Notes: generated from the letters alone by a model not told the origin. Counted from the stretch's first letter, positions 15,193 through 24,784 are shown. The stretch is 64,000 nucleotides of DNA from JABFSS01 sp964449445 (GCA_964449445.1 CAYUZT010000005.1:38768-102767); one strand, 5' to 3'. Program-made: numbers and translations.

Positions 15193-16964
15193 TCCGATGG
15201 GAGAGAGACGTCTTTTGGATCCTTTCGATACAGCATGATGTACCCGTCTGGACTTGTTCGTGACTGTGCACATGCCCACGGCGTTTCCGTAAATTTTTCA
15301 CTCAGGAATTTTTGCACGCTCATGCCAATACATTCCTCAAGTGCGTAGCCCGGTCGTGTGACCGGCTCGTACTCCTTGCTGAGCACAATCACACGCGCCT
15401 GACCCAGCCGCTTGAAGCTCTCGTCAAAGAATTGAGGATGATAGCGACCGATATGCTCGATGCGCGTATATAGGTAATAGTTCAATGGCGAGTGTTCGGC
15501 ATACGGCATGTACGCTCTGTCTTCCAGGAAGTAGTATCGATCTATAGAGCAGGCATCGAGCATCTGATCCAGTGCCTGCGCGGCCGTTCGATCGCGCTCT
15601 TCTGTCTGCCGGATCTGACCCGTCATCTGTGCGAGTGTTCGCCCGGAAGAAATGAACGGAGTGGAAGTGAGCAACACCAGTGCCGTGAGAGCAGTGAAGC
15701 CGAGAATTTTTGGAGAAGAGTGACGAGATTGTCGGAGAAACAGCAGAAAAAATGTCGCGTACACCGGTAACGCGAGTGCGAAATACTGGCCATGGAAGCT
15801 GCTTCCAAGCGCAATGGCCGTCACGGTGATGTACACCGCGAGCGCATGCCTCCATGTTCGCTGTAGGAATGCACGGAAGGAAGAAAGCTGCAGTGCAATG
15901 ATCAATGCCATCACGCTCAGGCCGAAAATGACCGCTGAGGGAATGGGGAGAATTTGCCAGGGAAATTGCGCGGGATAGAACGACCGAATGATGAGGACGA
16001 CTGCAATGGAGAAAATCGTGCCCGTGATTCCGATGAAACTTCTGCGCTTCGAGGCATCCGGAGGAAGTGACAGGATGAAGAGCACAGGGACGAGGACCAC
16101 AAACAACAGCGTGAACTCGCGCACATTGAGGAAAATCCGCTCCCACGCAAAAAATCCGCGCGCCCATACAGGCCCACCGCTCAGAATATAATTCCCGAGC
16201 ATGCTTGTGAGGTATACCGAGAGATAACTTCCAAGCGCGCCGAGAGACGCGAGGACAACAATATACAAAACGCCTGCAGTGATCAGTGGAACAATGAAGA
16301 GACGAACCCACTCACGCCGCGCCCGCAGCATCAGGACAGCGCATGCGAGCAATGTGAGCAAAAATGGCTCTTTGAAAAGCAAAGCGATGGCAAAGAATAC
16401 ACTCGCGAATAGAACGTTCAGGATCCCGGGACGACGCTGGTCCGCATCAACGCAGAGGAGATAGAGCAACCCGAAGAATGCTCCGTAGAATTCGGTCTGC
16501 ACATCGCCGCCAATCGTTGCATGGTAGAGCGTGAACGTGAGGCCGAGCATCAATGCACACTGCAGCAATATGAACCGCGTAAATTTTTCCTGCTTTTTTG
16601 CATAGACATATCCCCACCGGAGAAAGAGCGCCGGGATGGAAAGGAGAATGATGACATTGAAAACACCAGTAATTCTCCCATCGCCAAAGAGTGAAAATGA
16701 CGCCGCACTGAGAAGGAAAATCCCTGGCGGTTTGGGATCAAACACATCTCGGTAGATGATGAGACCATTGCGGATGGCATTGCCCATTGTGAAATAGAGC
16801 GTCGCATCGGGCCCGTGAAGACCGGCAATGTACAAAAAGAACTTTGAGAGAATCTGATACCCGGCATAGAGAAGTGCTGCTGCAGTGGCAGCCTCCAACA
16901 TAACCACTCCGATCCGTTTGATGCTCTGCCGTCTTCGGTCCAGAATGCGGTATAGTCCCTTCAT
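15165..16964 (-). CDS. GT-C-like membrane protein
   Basis: About 599 residues with roughly a dozen hydrophobic helices and a soluble C-terminal domain of about 150 residues. After the first helix comes an extracytoplasmic loop with GPDATLYFTMGNAIRNG and then YRDVFDPKPPGIFLLSA. The DPKPPG motif is characteristic of one group of bacterial GT39-like proteins. The start at 16964 is chosen because a -10 box (TATCAT) lies seven bases upstream; the ATG at 16973 is the alternative. The start region overlaps the start of the divergent GT-C gene by a few bases. The last residues derive from a REP-like palindrome. Sugar and acceptor are unknown. Confidence 0.75.
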   Translation of the reverse strand: MKGLYRILDRRRQSIKRIGVVMLEAATAAALLYAGYQILSKFFLYIAGLHGPDATLYFTMGNAIRNGLIIYRDVFDPKPPGIFLLSAASFSLFGDGRITGVFNVIILLSIPALFLRWGYVYAKKQEKFTRFILLQCALMLGLTFTLYHATIGGDVQTEFYGAFFGLLYLLCVDADQRRPGILNVLFASVFFAIALLFKEPFLLTLLACAVLMLRARREWVRLFIVPLITAGVLYIVVLASLGALGSYLSVYLTSMLGNYILSGGPVWARGFFAWERIFLNVREFTLLFVVLVPVLFILSLPPDASKRRSFIGITGTIFSIAVVLIIRSFYPAQFPWQILPIPSAVIFGLSVMALIIALQLSSFRAFLQRTWRHALAVYITVTAIALGSSFHGQYFALALPVYATFFLLFLRQSRHSSPKILGFTALTALVLLTSTPFISSGRTLAQMTGQIRQTEERDRTAAQALDQMLDACSIDRYYFLEDRAYMPYAEHSPLNYYLYTRIEHIGRYHPQFFDESFKRLGQARVIVLSKEYEPVTRPGYALEECIGMSVQKFLSEKFTETPWACAQSRTSPDGYIMLYRKDPKDVSLPSDCHGSRSLP

Positions 16965-16977
16965 CCCCTCCATGATA
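16951..16977. promoter_or_regulatory. Overlapping divergent -10 boxes
   Basis: The plus-strand box TATAGT (16951-16956) lies 15 bases before the ATG at 16972. The minus-strand box TATCAT (16972-16977) lies seven bases before the ATG at 16964. The minus box is the same DNA as the first two plus-strand codons, ATG ATA. No clear -35 box is seen for either. Confidence 0.45.
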
Positions 16978-18642
16978 CGGCGCTTTCTATTTGCATGCAT
17001 CATCGCTCTTGCCTTCACCCTGATCCTCAATGCGAGGAGTCTGCAGGAGCTCTCTGCGGGCCAGCTGTCGGTGGCGTACTTGAACGACCACGCCGTCGAT
17101 GAGCAGTTTTACTTTTCCACGATTGCGAAAGTCGGCCAGGGTGCACCCGCATTCGGCCATTCTTCGTACTTTGAACACCACGATGACGTCTCCGCCGTCA
17201 GCCTGGCTCCGGTGACGGAAGGACTTCTGATGCGACTTTTGCACCTCCCTCTCGCACAGACACTCCTGCTTAGCGATCTTCTCTTCCCGTTCCTTGCAAT
17301 TTTGATCCTGACCTTCGGTCTGACGTACGTCTTCAAAAAATCTTTGCTTCCGGCTGGTGCGGTGGCAGTCATTGTTGGCAGCGATATCGGGACGTACTGG
17401 TTTCGCTCCAGTAATCCGCAGCTTCCGTTTGTGGGTGCCGCGGCGTGGTTTGCAACGACTCTCGCGATGCCCCTCCAGAGTACGACTGCTCTCGTTCTTC
17501 GGGCTACGATTGCTGGAACTCTCTCGTGGTTTCATTTGGTCTATGCGTCGTTCTTTATTATCGCCGATGGCGTCCTGCTTCTGAGTGGATATCTGGAGCA
17601 ACGATCACTCAGACAACTCGTCAAAAATTCTCTGCTGTACCTTGTGGTTCTTGGGATTCTGATCGCTCCCCGCTTGCTCATGAATGTTCCTGCGGAGGTT
17701 GCCGAGGATACGCTCGCGCGTATTGGAGTGATTCACACGCGTATCCCCGCAGGGCCCAAGATGCAGCTGCTGATTCTGGGCTTGATGGCCATAATGCTCA
17801 TTCTCCACTGGAAAAGACGCGCATGGCCAAAGGAGGCTCTCTGGAAATGCTTTCTGCTCCTGATCGCATCGCTCCTCGCACTCAACCAATCGCTGATTCA
17901 TGGAAGGGACGCACTCTTCGTTTCGTACTACAACGGCGTGCTCCGGATGGTGATGCTCTTGAGCATCCTGATTCTCTTCGTCCAGATCACCAAGAACGCC
18001 CTCTGGAGCCGGATTGCGGTAGGTGTATGCGCTGTCGTTTCCATTGTCCTCCTCTGGAATGCCGTCGGATTGGTGGCAAGGGAATCGCGCGCGAATGCGG
18101 ATCGTTATGAGGAGAGTGATATCCCCAAGATTCTTGCGTGGATAGGAGAGCAGCCTGGACTCCTCGTCGTTGCGGCGCCGAGCGACATCAATGCGCGCAT
18201 TCCGTATGAAACTCCTCACTATGATCTCTTCAATGCCTACGGCTGGAATCTGCCTCTCACAGACAAAGAGCTTGCTGAGCGCTATGCACTGCAAGTGAAT
18301 CTTGTGCCGTCGACTAAAATCCTCGACCGAACCTACACGAACATCTTCGGCGGGTACGCGGGCCTCTCGGGCTCCAAACGCAGAACATTTTGCAAGATGA
18401 AGAGAGCGCTGCTGCGCACAAGCGACCCATGCATTGTTGAGCCGCGCTCACTCATCCGCCATCAGGAACTCCTTCCGATGGTTGATGATGCGAAGATCGA
18501 CGTCGTTGATGCGATGAAGCGCTATCACGTGTCACTGATCGTTACAGAAGAAGGTGAGCAGCTGCCTCTGGTCATCAAAAACGCCTGCTCCAAGGCGACA
18601 ACAATCGGCATGTACACAACCTGGTCGTGCAGTGAGTTATAA
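16972..18642 (+). CDS. Polytopic membrane protein, probable GT-C glycosyltransferase
   Basis: 556 residues with about eleven hydrophobic helices and a soluble C-terminal domain of about 160 residues. A loop after the first helix has NDHAVDEQFYFSTIAKVGQG, which includes the acidic pair expected at the catalytic position of GT-C enzymes. I recognise no closer family. The N-terminus begins MIRRF and continues into a helix that could also serve as a signal anchor. The start is the ATG at 16972; an upstream GTG frame is rejected because it lies inside the divergent gene. The gene ends at a REP-like element facing the next, convergent GT-C gene. Confidence 0.7.
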   Translation: MIRRFLFACIIALAFTLILNARSLQELSAGQLSVAYLNDHAVDEQFYFSTIAKVGQGAPAFGHSSYFEHHDDVSAVSLAPVTEGLLMRLLHLPLAQTLLLSDLLFPFLAILILTFGLTYVFKKSLLPAGAVAVIVGSDIGTYWFRSSNPQLPFVGAAAWFATTLAMPLQSTTALVLRATIAGTLSWFHLVYASFFIIADGVLLLSGYLEQRSLRQLVKNSLLYLVVLGILIAPRLLMNVPAEVAEDTLARIGVIHTRIPAGPKMQLLILGLMAIMLILHWKRRAWPKEALWKCFLLLIASLLALNQSLIHGRDALFVSYYNGVLRMVMLLSILILFVQITKNALWSRIAVGVCAVVSIVLLWNAVGLVARESRANADRYEESDIPKILAWIGEQPGLLVVAAPSDINARIPYETPHYDLFNAYGWNLPLTDKELAERYALQVNLVPSTKILDRTYTNIFGGYAGLSGSKRRTFCKMKRALLRTSDPCIVEPRSLIRHQELLPMVDDAKIDVVDAMKRYHVSLIVTEEGEQLPLVIKNACSKATTIGMYTTWSCSEL

Positions 18643-18654
18643 AATTTCTGAATT

Positions 18655-18705
18655 GTCATCCTGAGCCCTTCACTTCGTTCAGGATAGGCTCCGCGAAGGA
18701 TCACT
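18655..18705. repeat. REP-like palindrome between convergent GT-C genes
   Basis: ATCCTGA (18658-18664) and TCAGGAT (18679-18685) form the stem around GCCCTTCACTTCGT, followed by a CTCCGCGAAGGATCA tail. It lies 13 bases after one stop codon and reaches into the last codons of the opposite gene. It shares its core words with the elements at 15142 and 39790. Confidence 0.7.
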
Positions 18706-20224
18706 CCCCCGTCACTTCCCGCAGCGGCATTGTAATGTGAGGAGGAGACTGATCGGACCTGAGCGCTCTCTCGATGGAAACATATTGCAGCGGATCGCTC
18801 GCATCCCAGATGAGTACTTGGATGAGAAAGAGCGCCGCAGCGAGAGCGGCGAGAAGGAGAACTATTTTCTTCCAGGGAGAAAGACGGAAGATATAGGGAA
18901 TCAGAAGCGTCGCCCCCGCCACGCCAAACGGGGCCAATGGAAGCCCGAAACGTGACTCGACCATCAGGATGCTGCTGTACCCGGCGAATGCGGCAGGGTA
19001 GAGAAAAGGCGCGAGCCGCTGGAGGAATCCTTTCTGCTCTCTCACCACAACGAGGGCAAAACCGAGAAGACTGAAGAATCCGACGAAGCCGAGGACTCCG
19101 AAGAATCTGTTCCAGATGATGACCCACGTGGGCGTTACGTACGTCGCGTACGAATTCAGATGAAAATTATCGAAGAGGCCGATGATTTTTTTCACGCCAA
19201 ACTGGAAAGCGAGGGCCGGATGCCGCGCACTGCATGAAAGGAAACTCTGAAGCGGGATACTGGAATCAATGGGACAGATTGCGGAGAATTGACGCAAGAA
19301 CGGATCGGTGAGTGAGACGAGTTTGCCGAAATCCGGCGCAAGTACCGTGTACGTCCGCGCGCTTTTCAGGCCTTCTCGCAAGAGACCCGCGGCATGCTCC
19401 GTTTTCTCTTCGGGAAGAGAATAACAGAAAGTGTGAGCTTCCCTGCTGCATGCAACAAATCGCGGCGAGAGGATGACCGCAAACGCGCACGCGCACGCCG
19501 CGGGTAACAGCAGCGCGGCACTTTTTTTGCGGAGTTGCGGAAGTATGAGGAGAAGCCATCCAACAATGCAGATGATGACAGCGGGGAGATGTGACGTGCG
19601 CGTAAAGACCGTGAGAGCAAGAAGTACTCCTGCCGCGAACGACCAGTAGAGCTGTTGTTTGCCGGGAGCAACCGCCCGGCAGAGCGAGCCTATCCCGATC
19701 ATCATGAGTGTGATCGCAAGACTATCCGCGAGCGGAATTGCCGCCTGCGACGTAAGCCCTGGATGCGCGGTGAGGAGGAAAAGCGCCGCGGGATGCAGAG
19801 GGAATCCCCATCGAATGAGAGATCTGTAGAAGAACAATCCTGCGAAGACATGCAGGATAAGACCAATGAACAGGGAAAGAGTAACCCAGCCGACGAGCAG
19901 ATCGAGACTGAGTGCATTCGTGATTGTATGCGTGATTCCCAGAAATAACGGGAATCCCGGCGGCGTATAGCCGGTATAGGTGAACGCGTGCGTGAGGAAT
20001 CCCAGAAATCCGTTTGTGCGTGCAGTTTCCGTTGTAGTGATTACTCCCGGGAGCTGTGCGGCGATCTTGACGTAGCCTGTTGAATCGCAGCACACATCGC
20101 CGCGGAAGAGTGGAGGAAGGGAGCGGTTGAAGGAAAACCAGAGCACGGCAATGACGACGCCTGCAAGCAGCCACGGCAGTTCGCGCCGGGTGGGGAAAGC
20201 ACCATGAAGGCGCGGGAGAATCAT
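18701..20224 (-). CDS. GT-C membrane glycosyltransferase
   Basis: 507 residues, about eleven hydrophobic helices. An extracytoplasmic loop after the first helix has FRGDVCCDSTGYVKIAAQL, and a second has TGYTPPGFPLFLG. The TPPG-PLFL segment resembles the PPLYP/PPG motif of ArnT/PMT-like proteins. The paired Cys residues in the loop are unusual and could form a disulfide or bind metal. Its ATG overlaps the TGA of the aldolase gene by four bases (ATGA, 20221-20224), so it is translated with the dmpF-dmpG pair. It would use the sugar lipid made by the cluster; this is inference from position. Confidence 0.78.
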   Translation of the reverse strand: MILPRLHGAFPTRRELPWLLAGVVIAVLWFSFNRSLPPLFRGDVCCDSTGYVKIAAQLPGVITTTETARTNGFLGFLTHAFTYTGYTPPGFPLFLGITHTITNALSLDLLVGWVTLSLFIGLILHVFAGLFFYRSLIRWGFPLHPAALFLLTAHPGLTSQAAIPLADSLAITLMMIGIGSLCRAVAPGKQQLYWSFAAGVLLALTVFTRTSHLPAVIICIVGWLLLILPQLRKKSAALLLPAACACAFAVILSPRFVACSREAHTFCYSLPEEKTEHAAGLLREGLKSARTYTVLAPDFGKLVSLTDPFLRQFSAICPIDSSIPLQSFLSCSARHPALAFQFGVKKIIGLFDNFHLNSYATYVTPTWVIIWNRFFGVLGFVGFFSLLGFALVVVREQKGFLQRLAPFLYPAAFAGYSSILMVESRFGLPLAPFGVAGATLLIPYIFRLSPWKKIVLLLAALAAALFLIQVLIWDASDPLQYVSIERALRSDQSPPHITMPLREVTGE

Positions 20225-21240
20225 GCTGAATCGGCGGATTTTTTAGCAGCAAGCTGCATGGCGACCTCAATGATAATGTCTTCCTGGCCCGCGACAATCT
20301 TCCTGCGTCCCAACTCAAAGAAAATATCTCGCGGATGGACGCCGTACTGGGCAGCTGCGCGCTCCACGGGTTTGGCGAAGCCCGAAAAGACGCCGGTGAT
20401 CCCGCTGACGACGCTCACGGAATTGATCGTCGGCACTTTTTCCATCAATTCTTTCTCCGCCATATCCGCGGCATCAAGAATACTCCCCAAGTCGATATCG
20501 GTCTCGATGCCAAGTTTCCCGAGAACGGCAACCAGCACTTCCAATTGCGTATTGCCGGCGCCGGCGCCAAATCCGCGGATGGTGGCATCGATAATCTGAG
20601 CGCCCGCCTCGATCGCCGCGATGGAATTCGCGATGGCGAGCCCCAAATTATTGTGGCCGTGGAAGCCGACGGGGATGGAAAGTCCGGACACGAGGAGGGA
20701 AATGCGGGATGTGACCTCGTGCGGAATCGATGCGCCCGCCGAATCCATTAGAATGACGGCTTGCGCGCCGTATGATTCCATCTTGCGGCATTCCTGGAGC
20801 AAAGTGTCGTCCGTGGCCATGTGGCTCATCATGAGCACTCCGTACGCGGTCTTCCCGCGCCCGCGCACGTAGGCGATGTGACGCTCGGTGATATCGGCTT
20901 CGGTACAGTGGCTTGCGACCCGGATGACATCCACTCCGATGTCGATTGCCGCCGCGAGGTCCTTTTTGATCGTTGCGAATCCGGGAATCACGTGAATGCC
21001 AAGTTTGGAATTGCGGAGATGTTTCCGTGCCGTTTCGAGCATTTCCTTATCGCTGATGGGACTTTGGCCTAACTGGAGGGACGAAGCACCAAGACCGTTG
21101 CCATGTCCCACTTCCACAATCGGCACGCCGGCTTTCTCCGCTGCCTGTGCGTAGAGCGCGATCTGGTAAGCGCTCAGCTGGTGCCGCACGGCATGATTGC
21201 CATCCCGGAGCGTGGGATCACTGATGAGAATGTGTTGCAT
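20221..21240 (-). CDS. 4-hydroxy-2-oxovalerate aldolase (DmpG/MhpE family)
   Basis: 339 residues. The N-terminal DPTLRDGNHAVRHQ matches the DxTLRDG motif that holds the catalytic Arg and metal-binding Asp of DRE-TIM lyases. The metal-binding FHGHNNLGLA lies in the second half, and the C-terminal region with GFAKPVERAA matches the DmpG dimer-contact domain. The enzyme joins pyruvate and acetaldehyde to 4-hydroxy-2-oxovalerate or runs the reverse cleavage, with a channel to DmpF. It overlaps the dmpF-like gene by 23 bp and the GT-C gene by 4 bp. Its place in a glycan cluster, with no aromatic catabolism genes, suggests a biosynthetic use. Confidence 0.88.
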   Translation of the reverse strand: MQHILISDPTLRDGNHAVRHQLSAYQIALYAQAAEKAGVPIVEVGHGNGLGASSLQLGQSPISDKEMLETARKHLRNSKLGIHVIPGFATIKKDLAAAIDIGVDVIRVASHCTEADITERHIAYVRGRGKTAYGVLMMSHMATDDTLLQECRKMESYGAQAVILMDSAGASIPHEVTSRISLLVSGLSIPVGFHGHNNLGLAIANSIAAIEAGAQIIDATIRGFGAGAGNTQLEVLVAVLGKLGIETDIDLGSILDAADMAEKELMEKVPTINSVSVVSGITGVFSGFAKPVERAAAQYGVHPRDIFFELGRRKIVAGQEDIIIEVAMQLAAKKSADSA

Positions 21241-22126
21241 GAGGAGAGAGGAAGGTTTTTGCGTACTCTTCAGCGACGGAAATCGCGGCGCAATTCACGA
21301 TATCCAGATTACCAGCAAACGTGGGAAGATAATCGCCGCGTCCGCGGACTTTTACCATAATCGTGATGCGCCCATCCTGCAGGGACGGAGGTACGACGAG
21401 CTCGAAACCCGGGACATAGGACTGAATTTTCGTAATTGCCGCATCAATAGCCGGACGCAACTTCTTGAGATCCGGATGCGCGACTGTGGCGAATAGTGTG
21501 GTCTGCATATCGATGGGCGGTTCCGCGGGATTAAGATTGAGTATTGCTTTCGCGCGAGCACAGCCGGAAAAGTGTTTCAGTGCTTCCTCGGTGGTTTCGA
21601 TGTACTGGTCAAGGTTGCTGCGAGTCGCGGGTCCGGCGCTCTTCGAAGCAATACTGGAAACCACCTCGATGTACTCGATATCGCTGTGCACCGACCGGAG
21701 CGCAACGGCTAATGGTATGACGGCCTGCCCTCCGCAGCTGACCATGCTGATGTTTGCATGATGCCCGTGTCCGAAGTCCCCAAGTGCCGGCACGCACATG
21801 TGACCGACTTTGGAAGGGGTCATATCGATGACGAATTTCCCGAGTTTTTTCAATATCGGCCAGTGAATCGCATGGTCCTTGGCTGAGGTCGCGTCGAAAA
21901 CGAGATCGCAGGCATCCGGCTGGTCGACAATGGCATCGATGCTCCGGTCCGAGACCGTCACGCCGAGCGAGCGCGCCTTACGCATCCCATTTGATTCCAG
22001 ATTCCGGCCGATGAAGAGAGTGCAATGGAGAAGGGAGGATCGCAACGTTTTCAGCAAAAGGTCCGTACCGATGTTGCCGCTTCCGAGAATCGCGACACTC
22101 AGCTTCCCAGCCTGAAGCGTAGTCAT
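21218..22126 (-). CDS. Acetaldehyde dehydrogenase, acetylating (DmpF/MhpF family)
   Basis: 302 residues. The N-terminal NAD site is ILGSGNIGTDLLLK (14-26). The catalytic Cys131 lies in MVSCGGQA, and GHGHHANISM precedes it, as in DmpF. It converts acetyl-CoA, NADH and H+ to acetaldehyde or the reverse, and channels acetaldehyde to DmpG. The 23-bp overlap with the aldolase gene fits a tight complex. A -10 box TATAGT (22134-22139) lies seven bases before the start, so it can be transcribed apart from the ThDP-enzyme gene. In this context it may feed two-carbon units from acetyl-CoA into C-C bond formation. Confidence 0.88.
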   Translation of the reverse strand: MTTLQAGKLSVAILGSGNIGTDLLLKTLRSSLLHCTLFIGRNLESNGMRKARSLGVTVSDRSIDAIVDQPDACDLVFDATSAKDHAIHWPILKKLGKFVIDMTPSKVGHMCVPALGDFGHGHHANISMVSCGGQAVIPLAVALRSVHSDIEYIEVVSSIASKSAGPATRSNLDQYIETTEEALKHFSGCARAKAILNLNPAEPPIDMQTTLFATVAHPDLKKLRPAIDAAITKIQSYVPGFELVVPPSLQDGRITIMVKVRGRGDYLPTFAGNLDIVNCAAISVAEEYAKTFLSPHATHSHQ

Positions 22127-22133
22127 TGGCTAA

Positions 22134-22139
22134 ACTATA
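22134..22139 (-). promoter_or_regulatory. -10 box of the dmpF-like gene
   Basis: TATAGT on the minus strand, seven bases before the ATG at 22126. No good -35 box is seen. Confidence 0.45.
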
Positions 22140-22179
22140 GCAGAATGGTTTGCGGCTTCCTTTGCAGGAGAACGCATAT

Positions 22180-23964
22180 TTACCCATCCATAGCCCTGGG
22201 CAATACTGGCTTTCCATCCTCCAGGAAAGGGAACATCTCATCGAGATTTTTCGATTGCATCCGCCCGTCGGGCAGTCGCACAGAGGTGACCGTCGGCAGG
22301 ATGGGCTGATCCGTAAGACACGTGACTTCGCAAATAACGGGGCCAGTTGTTGCAAGCGCCTGGTGGAGTGTCTCGCGCAGGTGTGCACGATCAGGACAGG
22401 AAATAAATGGAAGATCATACGCGGCGGCAATTTTCCGGAGACTCGGAAGCGTCAGGCCGCTCTCGCGACTGGATCCCACGTACTCCCCTGCAAAAAAACT
22501 TTTCTGAGTATTGCGGATCGATGCGTAGCCATCATTATTGATGATGAAGAGCTTCAGATCCGGTGATTCATGCCTGAGTGTCTGCAATTCCTGAATATTG
22601 GTCTGAAGTGCGCCATCTCCCGTCACACAAATCACACGGGCGCTGTTGCCGGCAGTAGAGACGCCGATACCCGCGGGTAGTGCATATCCCATCGCACCCA
22701 GCGCTCCCGAAACGATGTAACGCTCGGAACCTTTCAGTCGGAATGCCTGTCCCATGACATAAAAGGAGCACCCGGAGTCCGTGATGATTGTTTCATCCCC
22801 CTGCAAGAGATCACTCAGGATATCGGCAAATTCGTAGAGATTGACAGGCCCTTCTGGCAGCAGGTGCGGCTCACGCATGACTGCGTACCACTGTTTCCAT
22901 TCTCTGCAGCGCTCCCGCCATTGTTCAAAGAGTGCCTGATCCCATTTTTTGATTCCCTTCTGGACGGCAGAGAGAAACGTCCTGACATCGGCGCAAATTT
23001 TCTCCTGCACTCCTGCAGCCTCGCGCTTGAGCACCGCCTCATCCAAATCGACTTGGATTCTGTACGCTTTCGGCGCGAACATTTTCTGGTCGTAGCCGGT
23101 CGTCTGGGCATGCAGGCTGCATCCGATGGAGAGCAGCACATCGGCATTCTGCACGGCGAAGTTCCCCGCACGATCCCCTTTGACACCGGGATACCCCGTA
23201 AAGAGCGGGTGATCGTAGGGGAGAAGATCTTTTGCGAGTTGCGTGGTGACCACAGGAATACCGAGCGCATCAACCACCTTGCCAAATAACTCGGCAGCAC
23301 CCCCAGTGCGCACGCCATGACCGGCAAGGAGAACGGGCCGCTTGGCCGAGCGAAGTCGATCGAGGAGTGGAGAAATGATTCCGTCGAGCGCAGGAAATTT
23401 TGTGACGGTTGGTGTAAAACCCTCTAATTTCTCGGGCTCGATCTGCGCGCCCTGCACATTGAGCGGGATATCGAGCAGAACCGGACCCGGCCGTCCCGAG
23501 AGCGCGAGCGAGATCGCTTTCTCCAAATGAAATCGCGCCGTGGAAGGATCTTTGAGGAAAATGGCGTACTTGGTGACGGACATGACGATCGGAACAATAT
23601 CCACCTCGAACGTCCCGAACTGTCGCAGGCCCTCGCTGCCCGTTCCCCGGATCGACTGCGTGACGTTACTCTGTCCCGTGAGAAACAGGACGGGCGCGGA
23701 ATCCTGCCATGCGCCCACGAGCCCTGTGAGAATATTCGTGGCTCCTGGTCCGCTCGTTGCATAGCACACGCCCAGTTCGCCTGTGCGACGCGCGTAGCCT
23801 TCGGCCGCCATCGCGCATGCCTGCTCATGATGATTGCAGATGTAACGGAGTCCCGCTCGCGGCACGGCGTCGATCAAGTGCATCATGCCGCCGCCGGAGA
23901 CCATGAAGACGCATCGCACTCCCCGCTTCTTCAGTTCGCCGGCAATGTAATCGGCCACGCGCAT
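22180..23964 (-). CDS. Thiamine diphosphate enzyme, acetolactate-synthase-like
   Basis: 594 residues with the three-domain layout of the ALS/POX family. The N-terminal Pyr domain has the activating Glu47 in CNHHEQACAMAAEGYAR and the loop TSGPGATN. The middle domain starts near 190. The C-terminal PP domain has VTGDGALQTNIQELQ followed about 26 residues later by NN (FIINNDGY), the ThDP/Mg motif. Closest in context are YerE-like and similar enzymes of polysaccharide loci that transfer a decarboxylated 2-oxo acid to a keto sugar. The start at 23964 follows the aldolase stop by two bases. No separate ALS small subunit is near, which argues against a role in branched amino acid synthesis. Confidence 0.82.
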   Translation of the reverse strand: MRVADYIAGELKKRGVRCVFMVSGGGMMHLIDAVPRAGLRYICNHHEQACAMAAEGYARRTGELGVCYATSGPGATNILTGLVGAWQDSAPVLFLTGQSNVTQSIRGTGSEGLRQFGTFEVDIVPIVMSVTKYAIFLKDPSTARFHLEKAISLALSGRPGPVLLDIPLNVQGAQIEPEKLEGFTPTVTKFPALDGIISPLLDRLRSAKRPVLLAGHGVRTGGAAELFGKVVDALGIPVVTTQLAKDLLPYDHPLFTGYPGVKGDRAGNFAVQNADVLLSIGCSLHAQTTGYDQKMFAPKAYRIQVDLDEAVLKREAAGVQEKICADVRTFLSAVQKGIKKWDQALFEQWRERCREWKQWYAVMREPHLLPEGPVNLYEFADILSDLLQGDETIITDSGCSFYVMGQAFRLKGSERYIVSGALGAMGYALPAGIGVSTAGNSARVICVTGDGALQTNIQELQTLRHESPDLKLFIINNDGYASIRNTQKSFFAGEYVGSSRESGLTLPSLRKIAAAYDLPFISCPDRAHLRETLHQALATTGPVICEVTCLTDQPILPTVTSVRLPDGRMQSKNLDEMFPFLEDGKPVLPRAMDG

Positions 23965-23966
23965 GA

Positions 23967-24755
23967 TTATTTTTTGGAATGCTTGGCACTGCCGGTCTTT
24001 TTCCGGAATGCATCGACCGGTCCTGTGGCTGCGAGCCGAATCAGATCCGTATCCACACTCCACACGAGCATAGTGGCGCCAATAGCAAGCGCGCGATCCA
24101 TATCTGCCTTCGTCCGGACCATCATCCCGGCTGCTTTGCCGGCCTTCCGTATTTTTTTCACGAGATTTTCGATCAGGTTGACGAGCTGCGGCTCGCGCAC
24201 ATTCCCTGCGTACCCCAGTGCCATGGAGAGATCGTATGCGCCCACGTACACCAGATCGAGATCGGCAATGCTGAGAATTTCGTCGATCTCTTCACAAGCA
24301 CTTTTTTCCTCCACAATGATTCCGCGGAGGATGTTCTCATCCGAAAGCCTTGTCCCTTCTGTCTTGGGTGAATTGTAGCGAGCGGAACGAGTGAAAGGAT
24401 TGAACCCGCGCGTGCCATGCGGAGCGTATCGCATGCAGGCTATGGCGGCTTTCACATCATCGGCACTCGCAATGCGCGGAACGAGAATGCCGTGCGCGCC
24501 AAGATCCAGCGCGGATTGGATTTCCGACGGAGAGAAAGATGACACGCGCACGAGAGGAGAGCATTCGACAGATTCGCATGTCCGTATTCCCGCTTCGAGT
24601 GAGCCGAGATCGTAGGCTCCGTGCTCCCGGTCGAGAATTTGAAAATCCATCCCCGCGATCCCCATGATCTCCGCGACTGTCGGAGACGCAATCAGCGACC
24701 AGATGCCAAGAACGGACTCGCCTCGCTTGAGCGTCGCTTTGAGAGGAAGAGGCAT
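23967..24755 (-). CDS. HpcH/HpaI family aldolase
   Basis: 262 residues, TIM-barrel. The N-terminal KRGESVLGIWSLIASPTVAEI and FQILDREHGAYDLGSL match the HpaI/RhmA/GarL group, in which the REH or EH motif is in the active site. LGAHGILVPRI is the barrel motif near the metal site, and VEEKSACEEIDEILSIADLDLVYVGAYDLSMALG holds the metal-binding Glu and the late Asp. These class II aldolases cleave or form 4-hydroxy-2-oxo acids, giving pyruvate plus an aldehyde. Here it is co-transcribed with a ThDP enzyme and DmpF/DmpG, so it may make or break an extended keto acid. The precise substrate is unknown. Confidence 0.82.
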   Translation of the reverse strand: MPLPLKATLKRGESVLGIWSLIASPTVAEIMGIAGMDFQILDREHGAYDLGSLEAGIRTCESVECSPLVRVSSFSPSEIQSALDLGAHGILVPRIASADDVKAAIACMRYAPHGTRGFNPFTRSARYNSPKTEGTRLSDENILRGIIVEEKSACEEIDEILSIADLDLVYVGAYDLSMALGYAGNVREPQLVNLIENLVKKIRKAGKAAGMMVRTKADMDRALAIGATMLVWSVDTDLIRLAATGPVDAFRKKTGSAKHSKK

Positions 24756-24784
24756 GAGAGAAAAAGGGGATGGAGAGAATTGCT

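Noticed and set aside
20221..22126. An aromatic-compound degradation (meta-cleavage) pathway
   Set aside because: Only the last two enzymes (DmpF/DmpG) are present, without dioxygenase, hydrolase or hydratase genes, and they are placed among glycan genes.
22180..23964. ilvB acetolactate synthase for branched-chain amino acids
   Set aside because: No small subunit or other ilv genes nearby, and the gene lies in a sugar operon; the general fold is kept as the call.
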